From: Chloroflexota bacterium | GTDB taxonomy: Bacteria > Chloroflexota > Limnocylindria > Limnocylindrales > CSP1-4 | DNA: 7,060 bases | Assembly (NCBI GenBank): GCA_021802185.1 | Contig: JAKAAV010000046.1 | Coordinates: 1 to 7,060, forward strand | Direction: 5' to 3' | Shown: one piece after another, positions 1 to 5,678 of the stretch | How the letters are laid out: the number at the start of each line of letters is the position of its first letter | Numbering within the stretch: the stretch's first letter is position 1 | The notes under the pieces: model-generated | Told to the model about the DNA's origin: nothing | Databases searched by the model: none | The model's input: the letters and a program-made list of their open reading frames with translations, nothing else | Made by a program: the position numbers and the translations under genes

Positions 1-1259
1 TTCCTGTTGTCGGAGAGGAACTCGCCGCCGGCGACGAACAGCGTCTGCGCCTGCGAGCTGGTGAGGTACTTCATGAGCGCTGCCGACTGCGGCGTGTTGT
101 GGAACGCGCCGAACAGATCGCCCGCGCCCTCGACGGCGTTGGCGTACTGCGGAGTGATGGCCGGGAACGGGAAGAAGTTGTAGTCGACGCCGCGCTGCTC
201 GTTGGCGAACTTGCCGAGGCCGGTGATGAAGCTAGCCTCGTGGAGGAACAGGCAGCCGGGCGGCGTGCTGAAGAGCGGGTCACCGGCGTTCGCGAAGTTC
301 GTGGTCAGGATCCGGTTCACGCCACCGTAGCTCTGCGAGACCATCTGGCCGAGGTCCTGCCACGCAGTCTTGACCTGGGTACTGGTCCACTTCAGCTTGC
401 CCTGCCACCACTGGTTGTAGACGCTCGGTCCGTAGGTCTTCAGCATGAACGTCTCGACGACGTCGGTGGCCGGCCAGCCGGACGCCGCGCCGGACGCGAC
501 GCTGAAGCACCAGCCCGCCTGGGCCTTGGACGGGACGTCGGACTTGATGAGGCTCTGCAGGTCCGTGTAGGTCTTGGGCGGATTGGCGCTCAGGTCGCCG
601 GCGACCTTCGGGTCGTACCAGACCTGACCCTTCGCCGACACGTCGAGGAAGACTCCGGTGAGCTTCCCGTTGACGGTCCCCAGCTGGACGTACGACGCCG
701 GCGTCTGGGCCTGGTACTGGCTCACGTTGAGCATGCTCGACAGGTCCTGCAGCTTCCCGGAAGCCGTGTACTGCTGGAGCTGGGCAGGACCGGGGATCCC
801 GGCGACGTCCGGGAGGTTGTTCGCGGCGATGCCTGCGGTCAGCACCGCCGGCTCATCGCGCGTGCCGGTGTACTTGACGGAGATGCCCGTCGCCTCCTCG
901 AACGGCTTGAGCATGTTCAGGAACTGCGTCTGCTCCGAGCCGCCCCACACAGCCAGCACCGTGACCTGGCCGCCCGGGTGCCCGAGCGTCGCCGCGAACG
1001 ACTTGGCGGCCGAGATGGCCGACGGGGCGGCGGACGGGATCGGCGTGGCGGACGGGGCCGGGGCGGCGGACGCGGCGCCGGACGCGGCCGGAGATGCCGC
1101 TGCCGAGGCGGCCACACTGGCGGGAGCGGATGCGGCCGCGGACGCCGCCGCACTGGCCGCGGGCGACGGCGTCGCGCCCGAGCCACAGGCGGCGGCGATC
1201 AGTGCGATGGTCCCCGCCATCGCACTGATCTGGATACCGCGCGATCTTCCGTTGATCAC
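1..1259 (-). CDS. ABC transporter sugar-binding lipoprotein, alpha-glucoside-like (C-terminus cut off by window edge)
   Basis: This is an extracellular solute-binding protein of the carbohydrate ABC-importer type (SBP_bac_1-like), lipid-anchored outside the membrane. The frame stays open from GTG at 1259 to the window edge, giving 419 codons. An AAAGGAG Shine-Dalgarno lies 7 bases upstream (1267-1273), which fixes the start. Residues 1-24 are a signal peptide with Arg5, Arg7 and a hydrophobic core, and a lipobox-like LIAAAC places the lipidated Cys at 25. Residues 29-85 form an Ala/Ser/Pro linker, and the binding domain starts near 98 (VTVLAVWGGSEQ). Typical family stretches follow: PFEEATGISVKYTGTRDE, NNLPDVAGIPGP, and near the break MKYLTSSQAQTLFVAGGEFL. 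Perhaps 30-50 residues are missing. It follows the LacI-type gene by about 40 bases, so the two probably share a transcript; permease genes would be expected beyond the left edge. AglE-like alpha-glucoside binding is inferred from overall resemblance and the TreT neighbour; the ligand is not proven. Confidence 0.93.
   Translation of the reverse strand, partial: MINGRSRGIQISAMAGTIALIAAACGSGATPSPAASAAASAAASAPASVAASAAASPAASGAASAAPAPSATPIPSAAPSAISAAKSFAATLGHPGGQVTVLAVWGGSEQTQFLNMLKPFEEATGISVKYTGTRDEPAVLTAGIAANNLPDVAGIPGPAQLQQYTASGKLQDLSSMLNVSQYQAQTPASYVQLGTVNGKLTGVFLDVSAKGQVWYDPKVAGDLSANPPKTYTDLQSLIKSDVPSKAQAGWCFSVASGAASGWPATDVVETFMLKTYGPSVYNQWWQGKLKWTSTQVKTAWQDLGQMVSQSYGGVNRILTTNFANAGDPLFSTPPGCLFLHEASFITGLGKFANEQRGVDYNFFPFPAITPQYANAVEGAGDLFGAFHNTPQSAALMKYLTSSQAQTLFVAGGEFLSDNR
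1005..1175 (-). repeat. Low-complexity Ala/Ser/Pro linker with four-residue Ser period
   Basis: Codons 29-85 of the binding lipoprotein encode an Ala/Ser/Pro-only stretch apart from rare Gly, Val, Thr, Ile and Lys. Serines fall at residues 32, 36, 40, 44, 48, 52, 56, 60 and 64, exactly every fourth position, after which the segment becomes Pro-rich. It joins the lipidated Cys25 to the folded domain near residue 98 and would act as a flexible tether. The underlying DNA is degenerate (mixed GCG, GCC, GCA and TCC, TCG, AGT codons), so the period is kept at protein level rather than being a fresh DNA tandem repeat. Confidence 0.8.
1197..1230. repeat. Perfect 14-bp inverted repeat inside signal-peptide codons
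   Basis: GATCAGTGCGATGG (1197-1210) and its exact reverse complement CCATCGCACTGATC (1217-1230) are separated by six bases. The repeat covers about codons 10-21 of the lipoprotein, so its mRNA would fold into a 14-pair hairpin starting about 30 bases after the GTG start. No T-tract follows in the direction of transcription, so it does not look like an intrinsic terminator. A protein-binding site or an RNA element affecting translation or decay are both possible. Confidence 0.75.
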
Positions 1260-1300
1260 GTGCTTGCTCCTTTCGGCCCGGCGTTGCCGCCGGACCCACC

Positions 1301-2386
1301 TCACACCGGGCGATGGCCGCCCGTACGCAGCTTGGCCGGCGGTCGTCCGCCGGTCTCCCCACCGTGCGGGCCCGGCGACGAGCCGCGCACGACAAGCTGG
1401 GTCTCGAGAACGGATCGCACCGGGACCGGGCGGCCGGCGATGCGATCGATGAGCGCCCGGCCCACGCTGAAGCCGAGCTCGTAGGCGGGAAGGTGGATGG
1501 TCGTGAGTGGAGGATCGAAGTTGGCCGCGACCGGGATGTCGTCGAAACCAACGATCGCGAGCTCCTCCGGGACGCGCACGTGCCTGGCCCGTGCCGACCC
1601 GATGACGCCCAGCGCGACGACATCGCTCGCTGCAAAGACCGCGGTGAACGGCACGTGCCGGCGGAGCAGCCGGTCCATCGCGGCGTGCCCGCTGGCGGCG
1701 TCGAAGTCCGCGTGCGCAACGAGCCGCTCGTCGTACTCGATCCCGGCCCCGGTGAGCGCCTCGCGATACCCCTGGAGCCGGTCCGTGGCTGCGGTGTACG
1801 CGAGCGGAGCGTTCGTGATGCATGCGATGGCGCGGTGACCCGAGGCGACGAGGTGCTGGACCGCGAGACGTGCTCCGCTGACGTTGTCCACGTCCACGCT
1901 CGGGATCGTCGTCCCCGGGAGTGCCCCTTGCAGCACCACGGGGAACCCTGCGGCTTGCAGTTCCGTCACCGCGGGGTCATCGGCGCGCGGTCCCGACAGG
2001 ACCAGGCCGTCGACATGATGTTCGCGGATCAGCGCCACGTACGAGTTGTCGCCCGGCGGCACGGGTTCGACCATGACCCGGTACCCCGCTGCGCGGGCCG
2101 CCTCGGTCAAGCCGCGGATCGTCTCTGGGAGGAGCGCGTCGACCGCGACCTGCTCGGGGCGCTGCCGCATCACCAGGCCGAGCACCGTGCTCACGCCCAC
2201 CGCGAGCCGCCTGGCGGACGCGTTCGGCGCGTACCCGAGCTCGAGGGCGGCTGCCATCACGCGCTCGCGCGTTGCCTCGCTGATCTGGGCCGTCGGGTGA
2301 TCGTTGAGCACGAAGGACACGGTCGTACGGGAGACGCCCGCGAGCCTGGCGACGTCTGCGCTGGTAGGCCTCTTGTGGATCGCCAC
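1301..2386 (-). CDS. LacI-family transcriptional regulator
   Basis: A sugar-responsive DNA-binding repressor of 361 residues, slightly longer than usual for the family. The helix-turn-helix spans about residues 8-28 (TSADVARLAGVSRTTVSFVL). The hinge region has LGYAPN at 50-55 and ARRL at 58-61. The rest is a periplasmic-binding-protein-like effector domain, with the family stretches AVFAASDVVALGV and ELAIVGFDDIPVAANFDPPLTTI towards the C-terminus. GTG at 2386 is preceded by GGGGAG (2396-2401), 9 bases upstream. The last 30 or so residues after LVVRG are a Gly/Pro/Arg-rich tail outside the fold. It lies between the sugar-binding lipoprotein gene (same strand, about 40 bases downstream) and the divergent treT-like gene, the usual arrangement for a local, self-regulating sugar repressor. 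The inducer is unknown; trehalose, another alpha-glucoside or a phosphorylated form are reasonable guesses. Confidence 0.95.
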   Translation of the reverse strand: MAIHKRPTSADVARLAGVSRTTVSFVLNDHPTAQISEATRERVMAAALELGYAPNASARRLAVGVSTVLGLVMRQRPEQVAVDALLPETIRGLTEAARAAGYRVMVEPVPPGDNSYVALIREHHVDGLVLSGPRADDPAVTELQAAGFPVVLQGALPGTTIPSVDVDNVSGARLAVQHLVASGHRAIACITNAPLAYTAATDRLQGYREALTGAGIEYDERLVAHADFDAASGHAAMDRLLRRHVPFTAVFAASDVVALGVIGSARARHVRVPEELAIVGFDDIPVAANFDPPLTTIHLPAYELGFSVGRALIDRIAGRPVPVRSVLETQLVVRGSSPGPHGGETGGRPPAKLRTGGHRPV

Positions 2387-2411
2387 TGAGAAGCTCTCCC
2401 CGATGCGGGGA

Positions 2412-2439
2412 TTGACCGGTGCCCGAGCGCGCGTAGACT
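2412..2439 (+). promoter_or_regulatory. Candidate promoter for the treT-like gene
   Basis: TTGACC (2412-2417) and TAGACT (2434-2439) are separated by 16 bases, matching a sigma70-type -35 and a TANNNT -10. Transcription would start near 2446 and run into the glycosyltransferase gene, with a leader of about 130 bases to ATG 2575. Its -10 occupies the same bases as the -10 of the opposing promoter candidate. The match is partial and the spacing on the short side. Confidence 0.4.
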
Positions 2440-2452
2440 AACGCGAGTTAGT
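2437..2452. promoter_or_regulatory. Candidate LacI-family operator (16-bp palindrome)
   Basis: ACTAACGCGAGTTAGT has perfect 6-bp inverted arms (ACTAAC/GTTAGT) around GCGA. The size and the CG-containing centre suit LacI-family operators. It overlaps the -10 regions of both divergent promoter candidates, so the regulator encoded next to it could repress itself, the lipoprotein and the treT-like gene from one site. The regulator assignment is inference from position. Confidence 0.55.
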
Positions 2453-2463
2453 AACGCGCGTCA
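2452..2463. promoter_or_regulatory. Second operator-like palindrome
   Basis: TAACGCGCGTCA has a perfect 8-bp palindromic core ACGCGCGT (2454-2461) and one mismatched pair outside it. It abuts the first palindrome, and TAACGCG occurs at 2439-2445 and again at 2452-2458, a 13-base offset. It covers most of the -35 region proposed for the minus-strand promoter. It could be a second repressor site or a half-site that helps cooperative binding. Confidence 0.35.
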
Positions 2464-2574
2464 ATACAAACGACGCAGGGCCGACGTGCGATGAACTCCG
2501 TAGGATCGGCCCGTCGCCGTCGTAGTACCCGCCGGTCCCTCACGGACCGAACGATCGGAAGAGGAGCCCGAGGC

Positions 2575-3846
2575 ATGCTGGAAGAGGTCAACGTCCCGCC
2601 GCTTTCGCTCGAGGCGTACGGGGAGGTCGCCGGCGAGGAGGCGGTGTCGGAGATCAGACGGCTGGCCGAGCCACTCCGCGGAGCCCGCATCCTCCACGTC
2701 AACGCGACGAAGTTCGGCGGAGGTGTCGCCGAGATCCTGCCCACGCTCACCGGCCTCATGCGGGACGTCGGCCTCGAGGCCGAGTGGCGCCTCATGCCGG
2801 GGAACGACCAGTTCTTCAACGTGACGAAGCTCGTCCACAACGGGCTCCAGGGGATGGACGTCGCGCTCGACCAGACGAAGCGGCAGACCTACGAGGACGC
2901 CAGCCGCCGCTTCGCGGACGCCTTCCAGGGGGAATACGACTACGTCGTCATCCACGACCCCCAGCCGGCCGCGCTCCGCTCGCTGCGACCGAACGCACCC
3001 GGCAAGTGGATCTGGCGGTGCCACATCGACCTGACCGCTGCGAACCCCGACGTGTGGGGGTTCGTCCGGCCGATGGTGGAGGCGTACGACGCCGCGATCT
3101 TCACGCTGCCGGACTACGTCATGCCCGACCTGCGCGTGGGCGTGCTCGCGTTCATCCCGCCCTCGATCGATCCGCTCTCACCGAAGAACATGACCCTGGC
3201 GCCGGCGCTCCTTGACGACGTGCTGTACCGGCTCGGCGTCGACCCGCACCGGCCGCTCCTGCTCCAGGTCTCGCGCTTCGACCCGTGGAAGGATCCGAAG
3301 GGCGTGATCCAGGTGTATCGCGCCGTGAAGCGCGAGATCCCCGGCGTGCAGCTCTCGCTGATCGGCTCGATGGCCAGCGACGACCCCGAGGGCTGGGGGA
3401 TCTACAAGGACATCCTGCGGTACGCGGGGCAGGACCCGGACCTGACGATCATGACGAACCTCGACGGCGTGGGCGCGCTCGAGGTCAACGCCTTCCAGCG
3501 CGCGTCCGACGTGGTGCTTCAGAAGTCCCTGCGCGAGGGCTTCGGCCTGACCGTGAGCGAGGCGCTCTGGAAGGGCGTGCCGGTCGTGGGCGGTCGGGTC
3601 GGCGGCATCCCGATGCAGATCGGCGACGACGCGGCGGGGCGGCTCGTCACGACGAACGACGAGGCCACGGCCGCCTCCCTCGAGCTGCTGCGCGACGACA
3701 ACCTGCGCACGGGCCTGGGCGAGGCCGGCAGGGAGCGCGTCCGGCGCAACTTCCTTTCGACCCGGAACCTGCGCGACTACCTGCTGCTGTTCAACGCGCT
3801 CCGCACGGGGGACACGTCGCTGGTCCCCCAGGGCCGGATCGTCTAG
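2575..3846 (+). CDS. treT: Trehalose synthase TreT-like glycosyltransferase (GT4)
   Basis: A GT-B fold, retaining family-4 glycosyltransferase of 423 residues. TreT joins an NDP-glucose to glucose to make trehalose, and the reaction is reversible, so it can also break trehalose down in the cytosol. The N-terminal domain carries HVNATKFGGGVAEIL at 41-55, the glycine loop and surroundings typical of TreT, then FFNVTKLVHNGLQG. The C-terminal domain has the diphosphate-binding Arg234 and Lys239 in SRFDPWKD and an EX7E motif (Glu321/Glu329) in REGFGLTVSE. Length fits the family. The start is ATG 2575 because GAGGAG (2561-2566) lies 8 bases upstream; an in-frame ATG at 2491 would add 28 Arg-rich residues with no good ribosome site. 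It is divergent from the LacI-type gene and the sugar-binding lipoprotein. In Thermococcales treT also sits with a trehalose/maltose ABC importer, which supports the call. The nucleotide donor cannot be read from the sequence. Confidence 0.87.
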   Translation: MLEEVNVPPLSLEAYGEVAGEEAVSEIRRLAEPLRGARILHVNATKFGGGVAEILPTLTGLMRDVGLEAEWRLMPGNDQFFNVTKLVHNGLQGMDVALDQTKRQTYEDASRRFADAFQGEYDYVVIHDPQPAALRSLRPNAPGKWIWRCHIDLTAANPDVWGFVRPMVEAYDAAIFTLPDYVMPDLRVGVLAFIPPSIDPLSPKNMTLAPALLDDVLYRLGVDPHRPLLLQVSRFDPWKDPKGVIQVYRAVKREIPGVQLSLIGSMASDDPEGWGIYKDILRYAGQDPDLTIMTNLDGVGALEVNAFQRASDVVLQKSLREGFGLTVSEALWKGVPVVGGRVGGIPMQIGDDAAGRLVTTNDEATAASLELLRDDNLRTGLGEAGRERVRRNFLSTRNLRDYLLLFNALRTGDTSLVPQGRIV

Positions 3847-3860
3847 CCACGCGGCTGCGA

Positions 3861-3884
3861 GGCGGGCGCAGGCCCGAGCCCGCC
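3861..3884. terminator. Candidate bidirectional terminator hairpin
   Basis: GGCGGGC (3861-3867) pairs perfectly with GCCCGCC (3878-3884) across a 10-base loop. It sits in the 50-base gap between two convergent genes, the treT-like gene and the small gene behind the ArsA-like ATPase, where a shared terminator is expected. There is no T-tract on either side, so it is not a classical intrinsic terminator; in GC-rich bacteria such hairpins are still often found at gene ends. Confidence 0.5.
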
Positions 3885-3896
3885 GCAACCCCTGCC

Positions 3897-4151
3897 CTAC
3901 TCGAGCTCGATGCTCTCCCGCCGCGGCAGGTCGTCGGCGGCCCGCTCCTCCATCCGGTCGATCCAGTGGTCGATGAAGGCTCGCGCGGCGAGCAGCTGCT
4001 CCTTCCGGGCGGCGCGCATGTGCGCACGAACCTCCGGCGGGAAGACCTCCCGCCAGACGCCGACGAGCCCCTTGGGCGCCCGCGCCTCGCGCGTCTCCAT
4101 CGCCGCAAGGCGGTCCGCGATCGCTTCGAGTCGCTCTTCGAGATCGGTCAT
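3897..4151 (-). CDS. Hypothetical 84-residue protein coupled to the ArsA-like ATPase
   Basis: I do not recognise a family. The protein is 84 residues and highly charged. Residues 1-23 (LEERLEAIADRLAAMETRE and neighbours) look like a short amphipathic coiled coil, followed by a PKGLVGVWREVFPPEVRAHM segment at 27-45 and a second helix-like stretch at about 46-71 (ARKEQLLAARAFIDHWIDRM). The tail is acidic. There is no signal peptide or membrane segment, so it should be cytosolic. Its ATG overlaps the TGA of the ATPase gene as ATGA (4148-4151), the usual mark of translational coupling, so it is probably made in step with that protein and may be its partner, adaptor or oligomerisation factor. That role is inferred from position alone. 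Confidence 0.8.
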   Translation of the reverse strand: MTDLEERLEAIADRLAAMETREARAPKGLVGVWREVFPPEVRAHMRAARKEQLLAARAFIDHWIDRMEERAADDLPRRESIELE

Positions 4152-5344
4152 CGCTTCTTCGCTCCTGCCTTCGCCTGCGGCCTTGCCGCGAACCTGACCG
4201 TCAGGACGTGGTCTTCCATGCCGGCACTGTCCGTGGGCAGACCCACGAGGGCGCGCGGAAGGATGAGGTTCCGGCGCCACCACCCCACCTGCACGACGAG
4301 CTCGTCGCCATTTCGATGCAGCCGCACCTCGTCGCGCGTGGTGAACGGCAGATCGAGCGCGAGCACGTACGTGCCGTCCTCGCGGTGGATGCGGTACGGC
4401 CGGCCGCGGTAGAAGAATTTCGTCGGATCCTCGTCCCCGAACACCGCGGCGCCGAGCGTCTCGAGCATCGCCGCGCCGGTGACCTCGTGCTCGAAGAACG
4501 GGGCCTGCCGGATCGGGACGGGATCGAAGTCGGCCTGCACCTCCGGCCAGTAGCGCGCCTGTGCCTGCCGCCACGCCTCGAAGTACGGGCCGGCGTCGTC
4601 CGGGACCACGCGATTGCAGATCACGAGGTCCGTCGGGTAGCCGTACAGGTGAAAGTACGTGAAGGCGCGCTGCGCCTCCCTGATCACCATCTTCTCGAGG
4701 TTCAGAACGAGCCGGATCGACGACATGTCGGGGTTTGCCAGCAGGTCGTGCATGTGCTCGAGCCGTGCGAACAGCTCCTCGCCGGCGTGGTAGAACTCGT
4801 CGCCCGGCATCGGCATGCCGAGGACCCGGCCGACGATCGGGCTCGTGACCTGCGCGATCCGGCGCTGCAGCGGGTAGATCTTCTCGATCCACCACTTGCC
4901 GGCCTCGGGCAGCGAGAGCAGGCGGAGCGTCTCGCCGGTCGGAGCGGCGTCGACGATGATGACGTCGAACTCGCCCTTGTCGTGGTGCTCCGCGATCCAC
5001 AGGAGGCTGGCGAGCTCGTCCATGCCGGGGAGCACGCTCATCTCCTGTGCCATGACCACGTCGAGGCCGCGCCACTGGAACACGCTCGAGACGTATGCCT
5101 GGATCGTGCCCCAGTACTTCTCGATGTTGTGCGAGACCTCTGACTCCTGGCCCCACAGGTTCTCGGCGACCTTGACGGGTTCGGGCCCGAGCTCGGTGTC
5201 GAACGAGTCCGCGAGGCTGTGCGCCGCATCGGTCGACAGCACGATGGTCCGGTAGCCGCGGCGTGCCGCGAGCAGGCCGGTCGCGGCGGCGACGCTGGTC
5301 TTGCCGACGCCGCCCTTGCCCGTGTAGACGATGATCCGTGTCAT
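4148..5344 (-). CDS. ArsA/Get3-family ATPase with C-terminal HSP20-like domain
   Basis: A SIMIBI-class P-loop ATPase of 398 residues. The deviant Walker A is GKGGVGKT (9-16) with signature Lys10. Switch I has STDAAHS (37-43) with the likely catalytic Asp39, switch II is DAAPTGETLRLL (132-143), and the adenine-contact region is VICNR (241-245). From about residue 309 (FFYRGRPYRIHREDGTYVL) to about 390 it carries a beta-rich domain matching the ArsA-associated HSP20-like (alpha-crystallin) type. Cys243 is the only cysteine, so neither the metalloid-binding cysteines of ArsA nor the CXXC zinc pair of Get3 is present. Automatic pipelines would likely call it an arsenical pump-driving ATPase, but nothing here supports arsenite transport and no arsB or arsR is nearby. 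A role in handling hydrophobic or membrane-protein clients is more plausible but inferred. ATG 5344 has GGGAG 5 bases upstream (5350-5354). The tail ends in a basic KAGAKKR. Confidence 0.9.
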   Translation of the reverse strand: MTRIIVYTGKGGVGKTSVAAATGLLAARRGYRTIVLSTDAAHSLADSFDTELGPEPVKVAENLWGQESEVSHNIEKYWGTIQAYVSSVFQWRGLDVVMAQEMSVLPGMDELASLLWIAEHHDKGEFDVIIVDAAPTGETLRLLSLPEAGKWWIEKIYPLQRRIAQVTSPIVGRVLGMPMPGDEFYHAGEELFARLEHMHDLLANPDMSSIRLVLNLEKMVIREAQRAFTYFHLYGYPTDLVICNRVVPDDAGPYFEAWRQAQARYWPEVQADFDPVPIRQAPFFEHEVTGAAMLETLGAAVFGDEDPTKFFYRGRPYRIHREDGTYVLALDLPFTTRDEVRLHRNGDELVVQVGWWRRNLILPRALVGLPTDSAGMEDHVLTVRFAARPQAKAGAKKR

Positions 5345-5383
5345 GTGAGCTCCCGTGCGTCACGTCGATGGTACGCCGGGGAG

Positions 5384-5416
5384 CGCTCAGGCTCGGCAGG
5401 AGCCGCGACCTGAGCG
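5384..5416. repeat. 8-bp inverted repeat upstream of the ArsA-like gene
   Basis: CGCTCAGG (5384-5391) is the exact reverse complement of CCTGAGCG (5409-5416), with 17 bases between. Inside, GGCTC (5390-5394) and GAGCC (5400-5404) can also pair around GGCAG. It lies about 40 bases before the ATPase start codon, so it could be a leader hairpin in the mRNA or a repressor site. GC-rich DNA yields such repeats by chance fairly often. Confidence 0.45.
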
Positions 5417-5576
5417 TGTCGGAGCCGCTCGCAGCGCCCGGCCCGCCCCGGGTCGGCGGCGCGGTCAGGACGTCGCTCCCTTCCCAAGGTACGCAACTGC
5501 AACGTGCGCTCGGTCCGCGGACGCGTACGGCAAGCGCGGTGTGCGGCGAGCCGCGTCACCGGCGCTCGCGCCCGAT

Positions 5577-5649
5577 GGGGCTGTGATCGATCTGAAACCA
5601 TCGTCCCGGACGGGATGAAGCCCCTGCGCCCATGGGAAGGGCACCCTTC
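5577..5649 (+). promoter_or_regulatory. Possible structured leader before the 121-residue protein
   Basis: Three pairings lie one after another. GGGGCT (5577-5582) pairs with AGCCCC (5619-5624) and encloses a short hairpin (about 5602-5617, stem with TCCC/GGGA). A separate hairpin GAAGG-GCAC-CCTTC follows at 5636-5649. The block ends 29 bases before ATG 5679. The enclosed, mostly unpaired GATCGATC/GAAACC stretch is lower in GC than its surroundings. I compared it by eye with riboswitch consensus motifs I know and found no match. It may be a leader element or chance pairing. Confidence 0.3.
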
Positions 5650-5678
5650 GGCGGCCAGTCCCCGCTGAACAGATCGAG

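Larger units (their letters stand above)
2435..2464 (-). promoter_or_regulatory. Candidate promoter for the LacI-type gene and lipoprotein operon
   Basis: On the minus strand TTGACG (2464-2459) is followed after 18 bases by TAGTCT (2440-2435), which fits a -35 box and a TANNNT-type -10 box. Transcription would start near 2428, leaving a leader of about 40 bases before GTG 2386. The 16-bp palindrome at 2437-2452 covers part of the spacer and the -10, so a bound repressor would block it. This is motif reading only. Confidence 0.45.
5345..5678. other. Divergent intergenic region without a convincing gene
   Basis: These 334 bases separate the minus-strand ATPase gene from the plus-strand gene at 5679. 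Open frames on both strands are Arg/Ala/Pro-rich, lack ribosome sites and resemble no protein, so I call none. I see several inverted repeats: one near the ATPase start (5384-5416) and a group next to the plus-strand gene (5577-5649). No promoter stands out. On the minus strand TACCTT near 5480 fits a loose -10 box, but I found no good -35 partner. Confidence 0.6.

Noticed and set aside
99..1484. A 461-codon plus-strand open frame opposite the lipoprotein gene, and another at 658-1452
   Set aside because: Both are antisense shadows of the lipoprotein and regulator genes in GC-rich DNA; the translations are Arg/Gly/Ala-rich with no recognisable domain.
1313..2389. A 358-codon plus-strand open frame opposite the LacI-type gene
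   Set aside because: It mirrors the regulator almost end to end, is rich in Arg, His and Asp, and resembles no protein; the minus-strand frame has clear HTH and effector domains.
2491..2574. Upstream ATG for the treT-like gene
   Set aside because: It would add 28 Arg/Ser-rich residues without a ribosome site, while ATG 2575 has GAGGAG at good spacing and matches the usual N-terminus of the family.
4208..5143. A 311-codon plus-strand open frame opposite the ATPase gene
   Set aside because: Shadow of a gene with intact Walker and switch motifs; its own translation has no domain-like pattern.
4148..5344. Arsenite efflux pump ATPase (arsA) as a functional call
   Set aside because: Only one cysteine is present, there is a single ATPase domain, and no arsB, arsC, arsD or arsR neighbour is visible.
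3897..5363. A 488-codon minus-strand frame running from upstream of the ATPase start to the end of the small gene
   Set aside because: Only its last 84 codons look like protein; the upstream part is the Arg/Pro-rich out-of-frame reading of the ATPase gene. The ATGA overlap defines the small gene's start.
5341..5618. Small open frames of 86 and 87 codons on the two strands of the intergenic region
   Set aside because: Very Arg/Pro/Ala-rich, no ribosome site, overlapping each other; they look like GC-driven chance frames.
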